From an uncultured Prevotellaceae bacterium (GTDB lineage: Bacteria; Bacteroidota; Bacteroidia; Bacteroidales; Bacteroidaceae): a stretch of 13,551 nt of DNA. The notes beneath the pieces are model-generated. The model was not told where the DNA came from. It saw nothing but the letters and a program-made list of their open reading frames with translations, and searched no databases. The number at the start of each line of letters is the position of its first letter. Within the stretch, counting starts at the first letter, position 1. This document shows positions 1 through 8,653 of this stretch, in pieces. The stretch is taken from positions 1 through 13,551 of the forward strand of contig CALEPV010000062.1 in NCBI GenBank assembly GCA_937910905.1. The letters run 5' to 3'. The position numbers were made by a program, and so were the translations under genes.

Positions 1-3000
1 CGTTCACATCCTTCTGGCGACCCAGCGAGTAGTTGCCGTTGTCGGCAGCCAGGTCGAGAGCCATGTCGGTGTATGTGCCTACCAGCGCATTGGTTCCGTC
101 GTAGGCTGTCAGCCCTGTTGTCACATCGAGCTTGACGGAAGTGGCACCACTCTCGTTGACCACCACAGCAGGTGTGCCGGCAGGCAGTCCGCCTTCAATC
201 TCCGACATCACAGCCGAGCTGCCGCTGATGTTCACAGCGTATGGCTTCGTGCCAGCTGGCATCGTCACGTCGAATGGCAAGTAAAGCGTAGCGTAGGATG
301 CATCGCCCACGGCGTTGAGGGTGACATCATAGGTGGTGGGGACTTCGACGGCTTCCCAGTTGGCCGTCCTCCAGTTGTTAATCTGTAGCGCGTCATTGAC
401 CGTGATGTTCCCATGATAGAGTAAGCGAGGAGTTTTGCCATCCACCCACGTTTTCTTGTCCGAGCCGTTGAGTGCCAGGGCAAAGGGCGTGGTGGTGTTG
501 GTGATGTTACTGTTCGTGAAGCCATAGACGGAGAACGCATTATAAGGATTTGACCCGTCGTTGTCCGAGACGATAGCAGAGGTTACTGCCGTGCCATTGC
601 TGGCTACGGTCTTGGCTGCTGCCGAAAGATACCCATTCTGCTTTTTGTTGAGCAGCTTGACAGCATAGGGGTTGCCAATGAAAGCCCACTGGTATTCGGC
701 ATCATCATAGAGAGCCTTCGTATTGTCAACGCTGGAAATGTCGACAGCGGCGGTGGCGAAAGCCGTGCCATTGGCATAGGCACAATAGTCTGTTGTATTC
801 TCACCCTGTTCACGCGAATACATCAGATACCACTTCGGGTTCTCCACCGTAGAGAACTCAAAAGGCCCGTCGAAGGTGAACGTGGAGTACACCGTCTCCG
901 TGGTGCTGTGGACAGTGGTGAGCGGGGTGGTAAGGGCGGCATCCTTGTAGAACTCCTCGTTATAGGTGCAGAATGCCCGCTTGTCAATGCTTGACGTGGG
1001 CAGCACGGGGACATAGCCTATGTAGGTGCCTTGGTTTTCCACCTGCGACACCACGTTCCCCTCGGCATCGACGACCGCGTAGGTGATGGTCTTTGACGCC
1101 TTCAGGGTATTGTAGAGGGTCACGACGAGCTTGCGCAGACAGAGAGGATTGGTCTGCGTGGTAGCTGTCACCGTCAGATGTGCTATGTTGCTGTTGATGT
1201 CGCTTACCGTCAAAGCCGTGGTAGAACCGCTAGCATAGTTTGTCACCGTAACGGCACTTCCAGTCCCTTCCACAGGCGTCAGCGTGAAGCTGTTGCCCGA
1301 TGACCAGTTGTGAGCCTCTATATCATAACCGGCAATGAGGTAGCCGGCAGGAGCTGACAGCGTCAGTGTGCCGGAAGTGCCACTACCGGCATTGACCTTC
1401 AGACCGAGCACTGTATTGCTATGTGCCGTAGGTGTCGTAAGAGTTATGTCAGAGGATGAGAGCCTCAACCCTGCCAATCCAGAGCTCTCGCCGGACGTCC
1501 AAATGTTGCTGGTTAGTGTTCCATACGAGGTGGCATCGTTGTTTGTCACCTTCACCGCCGTCTCGGTGACGCCGTCCTTCACGATGTCAACGGTGAAGTC
1601 GGCAATGGCCAGATAGTAACTGACACTCGTGGTGGTGATGCTGATTGTTGTGGTCGCGGCATTGACACCCGTCACGCTCAATTCCGTATAACCACTTGCA
1701 CTGCTTGCGAAGGCCGGCGTAATGCTTGTGGTGCCGTCGGCTGCCGTCAGGGTATATGTGTGGTCAGCCGAATATGCCTTTGCCGCAAGAAGTGAATAGC
1801 CTGCAATCTTATACCCATCGGGGGCTGCCAGGGTGAGAGTGGAAGCCGTGTTGGCGGTGGCGGGTACATAGGCCAGGTTGTAATGGCTGTTCCAGTCGGA
1901 GAACTGATTGAATGAACCATCTGACTTGGTGACCGTCAAGCCTGCCATTCCGCTGGCGGCGTTGGTGGTCATGACGTTCCCGGAGGTCGAGTAATAGCTG
2001 GTGGAGCCATATACCACCTTCACCGTACCGTGTTCCACGTCGGCATCCTCAGCGGCCTCCACAAGAGGTTCGGCCATCGCCAGGATCTGCTCCTTGGTGA
2101 TGGTCAGGAAGTTGATGGGATAGTGGTTGTAGTCGGTGGAACCGCCAGTGGCGTTGAGGCTCTGGTCCTCAAAGAGGAGGGCGAGGTCGCCGTTGGCGAG
2201 CTTGTCCATCGTCACGTAGCGTGCACCCTTGGACTGCACCTGGAAGACCTGCGTCCAGTTCTGTCCGCCGTCGATGCTCATATAGAGGTTGAGGTTGGCA
2301 TGGTTTCCTGTCGTCATGGAGTGGAGCAGGATGTCGGGTTCGCCTGTCGAGGTGCCCACCGTGCCGGAACCTATCGCATTGGCGCGGCTGTAGTATAAGA
2401 TGTCCTGGTTGTTGGCGGCGCCGGTTTGAATCTGTGAGTTGTTATACTGCGTGCCCATCGTGAAGGTCAGCGTGCCGTCGCTGTCGTTGTAAGTATAAGT
2501 GGCGGTGTTGAAGCCGCGGTTGCTGCTCTGGCGCACGGAGGCGATGAGCGAGCCGTCGTTGGCCTGGATGACCTTGGCCTCGTCGCCGCCGACGAAGATG
2601 GCATTCTCACTGATGTGCCAATTCTCGCCGCCGTCGGTGCTGTAGAAGATGTAGTCCTGCGCGTTGCTGGTGTAGGCGGTCTTGTCAGCGTCGGTATAAG
2701 CCTGCGCGGGCAGGAGGCCCATCAGATAGCCCTCGGAAGTGCAGAGGCCACGGCCTGAGGTGACGAAGTAGTCGTAGAGGCCGTAGCAGGTGTTGCTGCC
2801 GTAGGAGGAGGCATGGTTGGTGACCTTGCCGCTGGTGACAAGTTCGGTGGGCAGTGTCGATTCACTGCTGTCCCATGTGACACCGTTGTCGGTGGACTTT
2901 GACATACAAATCTTGTTCAGACCTTTGCCGTAGCCGAGGTTGCCGGCAGCGAAGAAGCAGTAGATTGTGCCGTCGTTGCCCCTGATGAGGCTGGGGTCGC

Positions 3001-4963
3001 CGAAGCCGGCGTAGTCTGAGTTTGTCGTACCCTGTCCCTTGGCGATGACGACGGGGGCGCCCCATGTCTTGCCGCCGTCGGTGCTGCGGCGCACGACGAT
3101 GTCAATGACGTGACCCGCAGGAACGCCGATGTCCGTATGGTTGGCGTAGCGCTTGTCCACGGCAGCAATGATGCTGCCGTCATTGGCTACCACCATGGCG
3201 GGAATGCGATAGACGTGGCTGCCGTTCTCCCAGGGTAGGAAGGGATAGCTGCGGACATTGAACACCATAGCACCACGGTCAGCAGGGTCGCCGACGGAGG
3301 TGAGGTCAAGGGTGGTCTTGGTGCTGTTGCAGGTGTAGGTGATGCCCGTCACGGCGGCATCGAGGACAGCGCCAAGGGTGGCATCGCTCTTCACGGTGGC
3401 GCCGAGCCAGTAGTAGTGGTTGCCGGCAGTGAGGTTGCCGATGGAGAAGGTTGCCGTAGAACCGCTGACACTCGTCGTGGCGATCTGCGTCTTGGTGGGT
3501 GCACCTGAGTTGCCCGCCGAGAGAATCTCGGGGGAGTCAGAGCTGGCTTCGTAGAGCGTCAGGGCAGAAATGTTGCTCTCTGCGCCGTCGAGCAGACGGA
3601 CGTTGAGCGTTGCGTTCGTGGCATCCTTGAAGGGAGCGGCATTGACGCGCAGCAGCATCACCTCGCCGTCGCGCCCTGCCGTCTGCCAGCCCTGTGCCAC
3701 GGTGACATTCTCGGATCCAATGGCTATATTCGGGTCTATCGTTGCCGTGATGGTCTTGTCCGTCGTGTTTACAGTCACACTGGCAAGCCCTTGCGCCTTG
3801 AAGTCGCTCGCTGTGGGAGTCACGTCGCTGGGCAGGAAGAAGTAACCGCCGGAGTACACGCTGGAGAGTCCCTTGACATTTGCGTTGACACACGTCACCT
3901 GGCTGTCGTTAACGGGCAGGGTGGAACCCAGCACGCCGCCGTTGATGGTCAGCTGCCATGCCGTCAGGCTGAGGTCGTCCAAATCTACGGGATAAATGCC
4001 ATAGCGTGTTGCGCTGGCTGAAGATGATTCCCCCAACGCCAGGACACCGTTCAATGACATCGGAGTGAAATAATATGAATAATGGAAGTAGAACCCCGCG
4101 TCATAGGCCAGGGTTAGCGTGGAATAGCCCGTCAGGGCCGTTGGCTTTTCACGGTTGATGTAATGCCCGTTCGGCATACGCATGTATCGCGCAGTGCCGT
4201 TCTTCTCAAAGCGAATGAAATACGTGGCATCATATTCAGCTACATTTCCCGCAGCCGCCTGCACGCCAATGGGATAGTTATAGGATGTGTTATAGGTGAT
4301 CTCCGTCGCAAGGTTATACAGGAACCTGTCGGCATAGGTGCCCGTGGTGCATTTCACACGGTACCATCCTGTGTCCAGCGCGTCCAGCGATGTCAGGGCC
4401 GTACCTAAAGTGGCCGCCGTCTCCAGCTCCACAGACAAAGAGGTGACGCAAAGGTAGTAGGTGGACGGGGTTTTGAGGTCGGCAACCTGCAACGTCAGTG
4501 AGGTCGTGTTCAGTCCGGATTCGGCAATATCCTTGCCGCTGGTACTGGACGTTATAGTGTAATAGTTGCTTCCTCCCGTGGACATATAGACCCGATACTG
4601 GTCCGTCGTGCTGGAATATAGGCGTACCGTCATCGTATAGCCGGTGATGAAGTAGCCTGCCGGTGCCGTGATGATCAGGTTCTCTGCCGTGCTGCTGGAG
4701 GTGGTCTTCAACGCTAGGAGGTTGCCGCCATAAGACGACACATTCTGCTCGCACATGGCGAGGTTGCCCCCTGTGGTCAAGGCGAGGCCAGCACAACCCG
4801 AAGCGGCATTGGAAGTCCATGTAGTGTAGTAGCCGCTGACAGCGGTGGACTCTCCAGAGAACGTGCCATTCGTAGATGGGTTCAGCGACACCTGCACGGT
4901 AACAGCATTGCCCACTCCCGCCACAAGCAGGAGCAAGAAGGTAAGTAGTTGTTTTCGATTCAT
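1..4963 (-). CDS. Large secreted multidomain exo-alpha-sialidase-like protein (GH33 type), 3' end outside window
   Basis: Open from ATG 4963 to the window edge (1654 residues, no stop). Residues 1-20 are a signal peptide (Lys/Arg, then a Leu-rich core, then GNA), so the product is exported. The sialidase propeller spans about 565-950. It has the YRIP motif with first triad Arg586, a likely acid/base Asp611, Glu795, second Arg811, and Tyr916 as probable nucleophile. Four Asp-boxes (S-x-D-x-G-x-x-W) start at Ser627, Ser690, Ser775 and Ser896. Residues about 425-550 resemble the domain that precedes the propeller in Bacteroidales neuraminidases. A module marked by a P-x-GY-x-I-x-GY motif occurs three times (Tyr104, Tyr1051, Tyr1208). 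Residues about 1540-1650 resemble the beta-rich domain found near the C-terminus of many Bacteroidales secreted proteins. The family releases terminal sialic acid from host glycans. The third triad Arg appears replaced by His888, so activity is uncertain. Confidence 0.88.
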   Translation of the reverse strand, partial: MNRKQLLTFLLLLVAGVGNAVTVQVSLNPSTNGTFSGESTAVSGYYTTWTSNAASGCAGLALTTGGNLAMCEQNVSSYGGNLLALKTTSSSTAENLIITAPAGYFITGYTMTVRLYSSTTDQYRVYMSTGGSNYYTITSSTSGKDIAESGLNTTSLTLQVADLKTPSTYYLCVTSLSVELETAATLGTALTSLDALDTGWYRVKCTTGTYADRFLYNLATEITYNTSYNYPIGVQAAAGNVAEYDATYFIRFEKNGTARYMRMPNGHYINREKPTALTGYSTLTLAYDAGFYFHYSYYFTPMSLNGVLALGESSSASATRYGIYPVDLDDLSLTAWQLTINGGVLGSTLPVNDSQVTCVNANVKGLSSVYSGGYFFLPSDVTPTASDFKAQGLASVTVNTTDKTITATIDPNIAIGSENVTVAQGWQTAGRDGEVMLLRVNAAPFKDATNATLNVRLLDGAESNISALTLYEASSDSPEILSAGNSGAPTKTQIATTSVSGSTATFSIGNLTAGNHYYWLGATVKSDATLGAVLDAAVTGITYTCNSTKTTLDLTSVGDPADRGAMVFNVRSYPFLPWENGSHVYRIPAMVVANDGSIIAAVDKRYANHTDIGVPAGHVIDIVVRRSTDGGKTWGAPVVIAKGQGTTNSDYAGFGDPSLIRGNDGTIYCFFAAGNLGYGKGLNKICMSKSTDNGVTWDSSESTLPTELVTSGKVTNHASSYGSNTCYGLYDYFVTSGRGLCTSEGYLMGLLPAQAYTDADKTAYTSNAQDYIFYSTDGGENWHISENAIFVGGDEAKVIQANDGSLIASVRQSSNRGFNTATYTYNDSDGTLTFTMGTQYNNSQIQTGAANNQDILYYSRANAIGSGTVGTSTGEPDILLHSMTTGNHANLNLYMSIDGGQNWTQVFQVQSKGARYVTMDKLANGDLALLFEDQSLNATGGSTDYNHYPINFLTITKEQILAMAEPLVEAAEDADVEHGTVKVVYGSTSYYSTSGNVMTTNAASGMAGLTVTKSDGSFNQFSDWNSHYNLAYVPATANTASTLTLAAPDGYKIAGYSLLAAKAYSADHTYTLTAADGTTSITPAFASSASGYTELSVTGVNAATTTISITTTSVSYYLAIADFTVDIVKDGVTETAVKVTNNDATSYGTLTSNIWTSGESSGLAGLRLSSSDITLTTPTAHSNTVLGLKVNAGSGTSGTLTLSAPAGYLIAGYDIEAHNWSSGNSFTLTPVEGTGSAVTVTNYASGSTTALTVSDINSNIAHLTVTATTQTNPLCLRKLVVTLYNTLKASKTITYAVVDAEGNVVSQVENQGTYIGYVPVLPTSSIDKRAFCTYNEEFYKDAALTTPLTTVHSTTETVYSTFTFDGPFEFSTVENPKWYLMYSREQGENTTDYCAYANGTAFATAAVDISSVDNTKALYDDAEYQWAFIGNPYAVKLLNKKQNGYLSAAAKTVASNGTAVTSAIVSDNDGSNPYNAFSVYGFTNSNITNTTTPFALALNGSDKKTWVDGKTPRLLYHGNITVNDALQINNWRTANWEAVEVPTTYDVTLNAVGDASYATLYLPFDVTMPAGTKPYAVNISGSSAVMSEIEGGLPAGTPAVVVNESGATSVKLDVTTGLTAYDGTNALVGTYTDMALDLAADNGNYSLGRQKDVN

Positions 4964-5027
4964 AGTTATATAGAGATTTAGTTTATCTTATTGCGTCTTC
5001 AGTCAAACGGGCGACCTCCTTGATGAA

Positions 5028-5042
5028 GAGCCCCGTTGGCTC
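5028..5042 (-). promoter_or_regulatory. Small hairpin in the sialidase leader
   Basis: GAGCC and GGCTC form a perfect 5-bp stem around a 5-base loop, inside the predicted untranslated leader of the sialidase gene. The rest of 4964-5134 holds no gene I can support. No known riboswitch was recognised, and the hairpin could be chance. Confidence 0.25.
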
Positions 5043-5134
5043 GATGAGGGGTCTGATTGAGGCTCATAGTGGTATCGCGTCTTCTGTTACAGTATAATGG
5101 AATGGGGTGAATAATCTACGTCAAAGGCTGTTTG

Positions 5135-5142
5135 CAAAGATA
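5135..5142 (-). promoter_or_regulatory. Putative -7 promoter element of the sialidase gene
   Basis: Read on the minus strand this is TATCTTTG, an exact match to the Bacteroidetes -7 consensus TAnnTTTG. No TTG lies at the usual 19-21 bases upstream; the nearest, at 5169-5171, is 26 bases away. Transcription from here would give a leader of roughly 165 bases before the ATG at 4963. Confidence 0.5.
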
Positions 5143-5178
5143 AGGGCAGAGACGGGTTGCGGCACGTACAAGCATGTT

Positions 5179-5222
5179 AAAAAAGCCTAATTGCGCTTGT
5201 AGATATCGCTTTTTAAGGCTTT
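5179..5222 (-). terminator. Intrinsic terminator behind the gene relic
   Basis: On the minus strand AAAGCCT (5222-5216) pairs with AGGCTTT (5188-5182), extended by TAA/TTA across one bulge, and the downstream arm runs into six T residues (5184-5179). It sits about 20 bases after the relic's stop codon at 5242. It would also end any transcript reading through from eno before it reaches the sialidase promoter. Confidence 0.6.
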
Positions 5223-5241
5223 CCCAGAGAAAAGGGGCTCC

Positions 5242-5356
5242 TCAGAGGCTGATTTTACGCCCATCCACGATGTAGATGCCTTTCCGCAACGACGAATGCA
5301 GAGATGTGCATGCGCCGCCCTTGCAGGTCGAAGGAGCTAATGGAAGCTTCTGGCAT
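5242..5356 (-). pseudogene. Orphan, frameshifted C-terminal tail of a secreted Bacteroidales protein
   Basis: In one frame the minus strand reads SSFDLQGRRMH (start near 5356, stop at 5255). In the next frame it reads SSLRKGIYIVDGRKISL followed by TGA at 5242. Joined, these give the familiar end of Bacteroidales exported proteins, in which a YDLQGRR-like strand is followed by a KGIYIVDGRK strand (family knowledge of type IX-style C-terminal tails). One extra base, or two missing ones, near 5300-5310 separates the frames. No body of a gene lies upstream: the frame is closed by TAA just before the hairpin at 5364-5396, and eno follows. It looks like what remains after a deletion. The real protein is not identifiable. 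Confidence 0.7.
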
Positions 5357-5363
5357 GAACACA

Positions 5364-5396
5364 CGAGGGGGTGCATCTTATCGACACACCCCCTCG
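5364..5396 (-). terminator. Perfect 10-bp hairpin downstream of eno
   Basis: CGAGGGGGTG and CACCCCCTCG pair perfectly around a 13-base loop, 26 bases after the eno stop. There is no proper T-run on the minus strand behind it, so it may slow or end transcription only partly, or protect the eno mRNA 3' end. Confidence 0.5.
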
Positions 5397-5421
5397 CACA
5401 TGTCCTTGGTGTATGTAAATA

Positions 5422-6732
5422 TTACTTCAGACGGTTGTAAGCGTAAGCTGCCACGTCGCCGAGCTCCTCCTCTATGCGGATGAGCTGGTTGTACTTGGCC
5501 ATACGGTCGGTGCGGCTCATAGAACCTGTCTTGATCTGACCGCTGTTGGTGGCAACAGCGATGTCGGCGATGGTAGCATCCTCGGTTTCGCCTGAGCGGT
5601 GGGATGTCACGGTGGTGTAGCCGTGACGGTGAGCCATCTCGATAGCCTCGAGGGTCTCTGTCAGAGAACCGATCTGGTTAACCTTGATGAGGATGGAGTT
5701 GGCAGCACCCATCTTGATGCCTTTCTCGAGGAACTTGGTGTTGGTAACGAAGAGGTCGTCGCCCACGAGCTGGCACTTGTGACCAACCTTCTGTGTGAGC
5801 TTAACCCAGTTCTCCCAGTCGTTCTCGTCGAGGCCGTCCTCGATGCTGTCGATAGGATAGGTGTCGATGAGGTGCTCAAGGAATGCAATCTGCTCCTCAG
5901 CGCTGAGGCACTTGCCGTTGGGATCCTTCTGCTTGCCGTTCTTCAGCTGCTTGTAGTTGTAGAACCAGTTGCCCTTCTCGTCCTGTACTGCGAACTCTGA
6001 AGCAGCGCAGTCCATAGCGATCTTCACGTCCTTGCCTGGCTCGTAGCCAGCAGCCTTGATGGCATCGCAGATGATGGTCAGAGCGTCCTCAATGCCGTCG
6101 AGTGCAGGTGCGAAACCGCCCTCGTCGCCTACGGCTGTGCTCAGGCCGCGAGCCTTCAGCAGCTTGGCGAGGTTGTGGAACACCTCAGCGCCCATGCGGA
6201 TGCTCTCCTTGATGTTGGGAGCAGATACGGGACGAATCATAAACTCCTGGAATGCGATAGGAGCGTCGGAGTGAGCACCGCCGTTGATGATGTTCATCAT
6301 AGGAACAGGCAGAACGTAGGTGTTGGCACCGCCGATGTAGCGATAGAGAGGCAGACCCAGGGCGTTGGCAGCTGCCTTGGCAGCGGCGAGAGACACGCCG
6401 AGGATGGCATTTGCGCCGAGCTTGCTCTTGGTTGGAGTGCCGTCAAGAGCCAGCATCTTGTAGTCGAGAGCGCGCTGGTTCAGAACGCAGTCGCCCTTCA
6501 GGGCGGGAGCGATTACCTCGTTGACGTTCTTCACGGCCTTCTGCACGCCCTTGCCGAGGTAGCGGCTCTTGTCGCCGTCGCGAAGCTCGAGAGCTTCGTT
6601 CTCACCTGTGCTGGCACCTGATGGTACAGCTGCACGACCCATAACACCGTTCTCCAGAACTACATCTACCTCTACGGTAGGATTGCCGCGTGAGTCAAGA
6701 ATCTCACGGGCAACAATCTTTTCAATCTTCAT
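5422..6732 (-). CDS. eno: Enolase (phosphopyruvate hydratase)
   Basis: Cytoplasmic glycolytic enzyme that interconverts 2-phosphoglycerate and phosphoenolpyruvate, with Mg2+. At 436 residues it has the normal family length. The N-terminal domain has the VPSGASTG substrate-loop motif (residues 36-43). The barrel shows catalytic Glu204 in GDEGG and catalytic Lys350 in LIKVNQIGSLTET. The Mg2+ ligands are Asp241, Glu298 and Asp325, followed by the SHRSGETED segment (377-385). These match the E. coli residues at a constant offset of about eight in the barrel. The start MKIEKI is the standard one and no upstream extension is plausible. It is transcribed alone on the minus strand, from a promoter at 6784-6816 to a hairpin at 5364-5396. 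No key residue is missing. Confidence 0.98.
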   Translation of the reverse strand: MKIEKIVAREILDSRGNPTVEVDVVLENGVMGRAAVPSGASTGENEALELRDGDKSRYLGKGVQKAVKNVNEVIAPALKGDCVLNQRALDYKMLALDGTPTKSKLGANAILGVSLAAAKAAANALGLPLYRYIGGANTYVLPVPMMNIINGGAHSDAPIAFQEFMIRPVSAPNIKESIRMGAEVFHNLAKLLKARGLSTAVGDEGGFAPALDGIEDALTIICDAIKAAGYEPGKDVKIAMDCAASEFAVQDEKGNWFYNYKQLKNGKQKDPNGKCLSAEEQIAFLEHLIDTYPIDSIEDGLDENDWENWVKLTQKVGHKCQLVGDDLFVTNTKFLEKGIKMGAANSILIKVNQIGSLTETLEAIEMAHRHGYTTVTSHRSGETEDATIADIAVATNSGQIKTGSMSRTDRMAKYNQLIRIEEELGDVAAYAYNRLK

Positions 6733-6783
6733 TGCTTGTTGTTAATGATTGGTTAAAGTATGTGTACTAGTAATGTCTTGCCG

Positions 6784-6816
6784 CAAAGATAGCTATTTGT
6801 TGGCATCCGAATGCAA
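6784..6816 (-). promoter_or_regulatory. eno promoter, Bacteroidetes type
   Basis: On the minus strand TTG (6816-6814) is followed after 22 bases by TATCTTTG (6791-6784). This fits the -33 TTG / -7 TAnnTTTG pattern with a slightly long spacer. The start codon of eno lies about 50 bases downstream. Confidence 0.6.
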
Positions 6817-6951
6817 TAGGAGCTGACTTTTTTGCAATAATTGTGAGGCGAGGGGCAATAATGTGTCAATCTGTGCTCGCGCGTATATATAATATATAAT
6901 GTATTGGAAAAGTTTTTCCAGCGACAGGCAAGCGATTCACATGAAAAGTCG

Positions 6952-6959
6952 TATCTTTG
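6952..6959 (+). promoter_or_regulatory. -7 promoter element of the tandem esterase gene
   Basis: TATCTTTG matches TAnnTTTG exactly, 32 bases before the ATG at 6992. It lies downstream of an in-frame ATG at 6899, so that earlier ATG would not be transcribed, which supports 6992 as the true start. No TTG is present at the normal -33 distance. Confidence 0.55.
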
Positions 6960-6991
6960 CGCCGTTGCAATCTAAATATCACAGGAATACG

Positions 6992-8644
6992 ATGAAGAAA
7001 CTTATACTCCCTCTGTTATTTCTTGGTGCTGCCGGCATCTCATACGCTCAGGACGGTACCGACTATGTGCCGATGCAGGATGTCAACCATGTTGTGGACC
7101 TGACACTAGACAGCCTTGAGCTGGCCAATACCGCCCGCCCGCAGGCAGGCAGCAGCCGCAGGGGTGACAACCCCGTGCTCTTCCTCGTGGGCAACAGCAC
7201 TATGCGCACTGGTACTAAGGGCAATGGCGACAACGGACAGTGGGGCTGGGGCTTCTTCGCTCACAACTATTTCGATGAGGACCACATCACGGTGGAGAAT
7301 CAGGCTCTGGGCGGAACCAGCAGCCGCACGTTCTACAACTATCTGTGGCCGGATGTGAAGAAGGGTATACGCCCGGGCGACTACGTGATCATCGAGCTGG
7401 GTCACAACGACAACGGTCCTTTCGACAGTGGCCGCTGCCGTGCTACTATACGCGGCATCTCGGCAACAGATTCGCTGGTGGTCACCTTGAAGGAGGGACC
7501 TCGTGCCGGCCAGCAGGAGACGGTGTACAGCTACGGTGAGTACATGCGCCGCTATGTGCGCGAGACACGCGCTCTGGGTGCTCATCCGATACTGATGAGT
7601 CTCACACCACGGCACAACTACGACGAGACGGATCCTGCCCACATCGTGCGTGTGAACAAGACATTCGGCTTGTGGGCCAAGCAGGTTGCGGAGGAAATGA
7701 ACGTGCCGTTCATTGACCTGAATGAGATATCGGCTGTGAAGTACGAGGCAATGTCGCCCTGGAAGTACAAGTACCACTTCTATCTGGACAACATACACAC
7801 GTCGAAGTTCGGTGCCGAGCTCAATGCCCGCTCTGCGGCAGAGGGTCTTCAGGCATGTACGCATCCGGAGCTACAGCCGTTGCAGCAGTGGCTCATCAAC
7901 CTGCAGCTGCCTACCACTGGCGTGAAGCGCGAAGCTGGCAAGCCAGTGGTGTTCATCACCGGCGACAGCACCGTGAAGAATGCCGACCGCGACAGCACGG
8001 GCATGTGGGGTTGGGGCTCGCAGGCAGGTAGCGTCTTCGATGCCAACAAGATTACGTGGATCAACTGCGCACAGGCAGGCCGCTCAACCCGCACCTATCT
8101 GCGTGAGGGCCGCTGGGAGAAGGTGTACAACGACCTGCAGCCGGGCGACTTCGTGCTCATACAGTTTGGCCACAACGATATCGGCGAACTGCACAAGGGC
8201 AAGCATCGTGGTGTCATACCTGGTGTGGCCGACACGTCGTGCGTGAGCCGTGTGGAGCTGGCCGATGAGCACTACAACGAGGTGGTGTACTCCTTCGGCT
8301 GGTACCTATCGAAGATGATAGACGACTGCCGTCAGAAGGGCGCCACGCCTATCATCGTGAGCCTGACGCCGCGCAATGAGTGGCCCGACGGTCAGCACAT
8401 AGAGCGCCGCAACGACAGTTACGGACAGTGGTATCGCGAGGTGGCTGCACGCGAGCATGTGGAGCTGCTGGATCTGCACAACATCTCTGCTGATGCTCTC
8501 GATGCAATGGGAAAGGGTGCGGCCGCAGCTTACTATAACCACGACCACACCCACACTTCTCTGCTCGGCGCGCAGCTCAATGCGCGCTCCATAGCTGAAG
8601 GCCTCCGCCGCGACAACAGCCCGCTGGCGAAGTTCCTTAAGTGA
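6992..8644 (+). CDS. Secreted protein with two tandem SGNH/CE12-type esterase domains (rhamnogalacturonan acetylesterase-like)
   Basis: 550 residues from ATG 6992. An in-frame ATG at 6899 is rejected because the promoter -7 element and the signal peptide start lie after it. Residues 1-19 form a signal peptide ending AYA before QDG. Two homologous catalytic units follow. Unit 1 (about 60-290) has GNST with Ser69, GHND at 137-140 and D-N-I-H at 266-269. Unit 2 (about 318-540) has GDST with Ser326, GHND at 393-396 and D-H-T-H at 518-521. Ser, the Asn of GHND and D-x-x-H are the catalytic and oxyanion residues of SGNH hydrolases. The WGWG and RSTRTY/SSRTFY segments are typical of CE12 enzymes, which remove acetyl groups from pectin-type glycans. 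Unit 1 differs by GNS in place of GDS. The substrate is inferred from family only; another acetylated glycan is possible. Confidence 0.85.
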   Translation: MKKLILPLLFLGAAGISYAQDGTDYVPMQDVNHVVDLTLDSLELANTARPQAGSSRRGDNPVLFLVGNSTMRTGTKGNGDNGQWGWGFFAHNYFDEDHITVENQALGGTSSRTFYNYLWPDVKKGIRPGDYVIIELGHNDNGPFDSGRCRATIRGISATDSLVVTLKEGPRAGQQETVYSYGEYMRRYVRETRALGAHPILMSLTPRHNYDETDPAHIVRVNKTFGLWAKQVAEEMNVPFIDLNEISAVKYEAMSPWKYKYHFYLDNIHTSKFGAELNARSAAEGLQACTHPELQPLQQWLINLQLPTTGVKREAGKPVVFITGDSTVKNADRDSTGMWGWGSQAGSVFDANKITWINCAQAGRSTRTYLREGRWEKVYNDLQPGDFVLIQFGHNDIGELHKGKHRGVIPGVADTSCVSRVELADEHYNEVVYSFGWYLSKMIDDCRQKGATPIIVSLTPRNEWPDGQHIERRNDSYGQWYREVAAREHVELLDLHNISADALDAMGKGAAAAYYNHDHTHTSLLGAQLNARSIAEGLRRDNSPLAKFLK

Positions 8645-8653
8645 TGGTTCAAA

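Noticed and set aside
5599..6621. Plus-strand frames of 133 and 148 residues inside eno
   Set aside because: Both are antisense to enolase and rich in Leu/Val from codon mirroring.
6899..6991. Upstream in-frame ATG of the esterase gene (31 extra residues)
   Set aside because: The -7 element TATCTTTG and the signal-peptide start lie after it.
7106..7864. 252-residue open frame antisense to the esterase gene
   Set aside because: Shadow frame of a well-supported GC-rich gene; no recognisable domain and no promoter or start context of its own.
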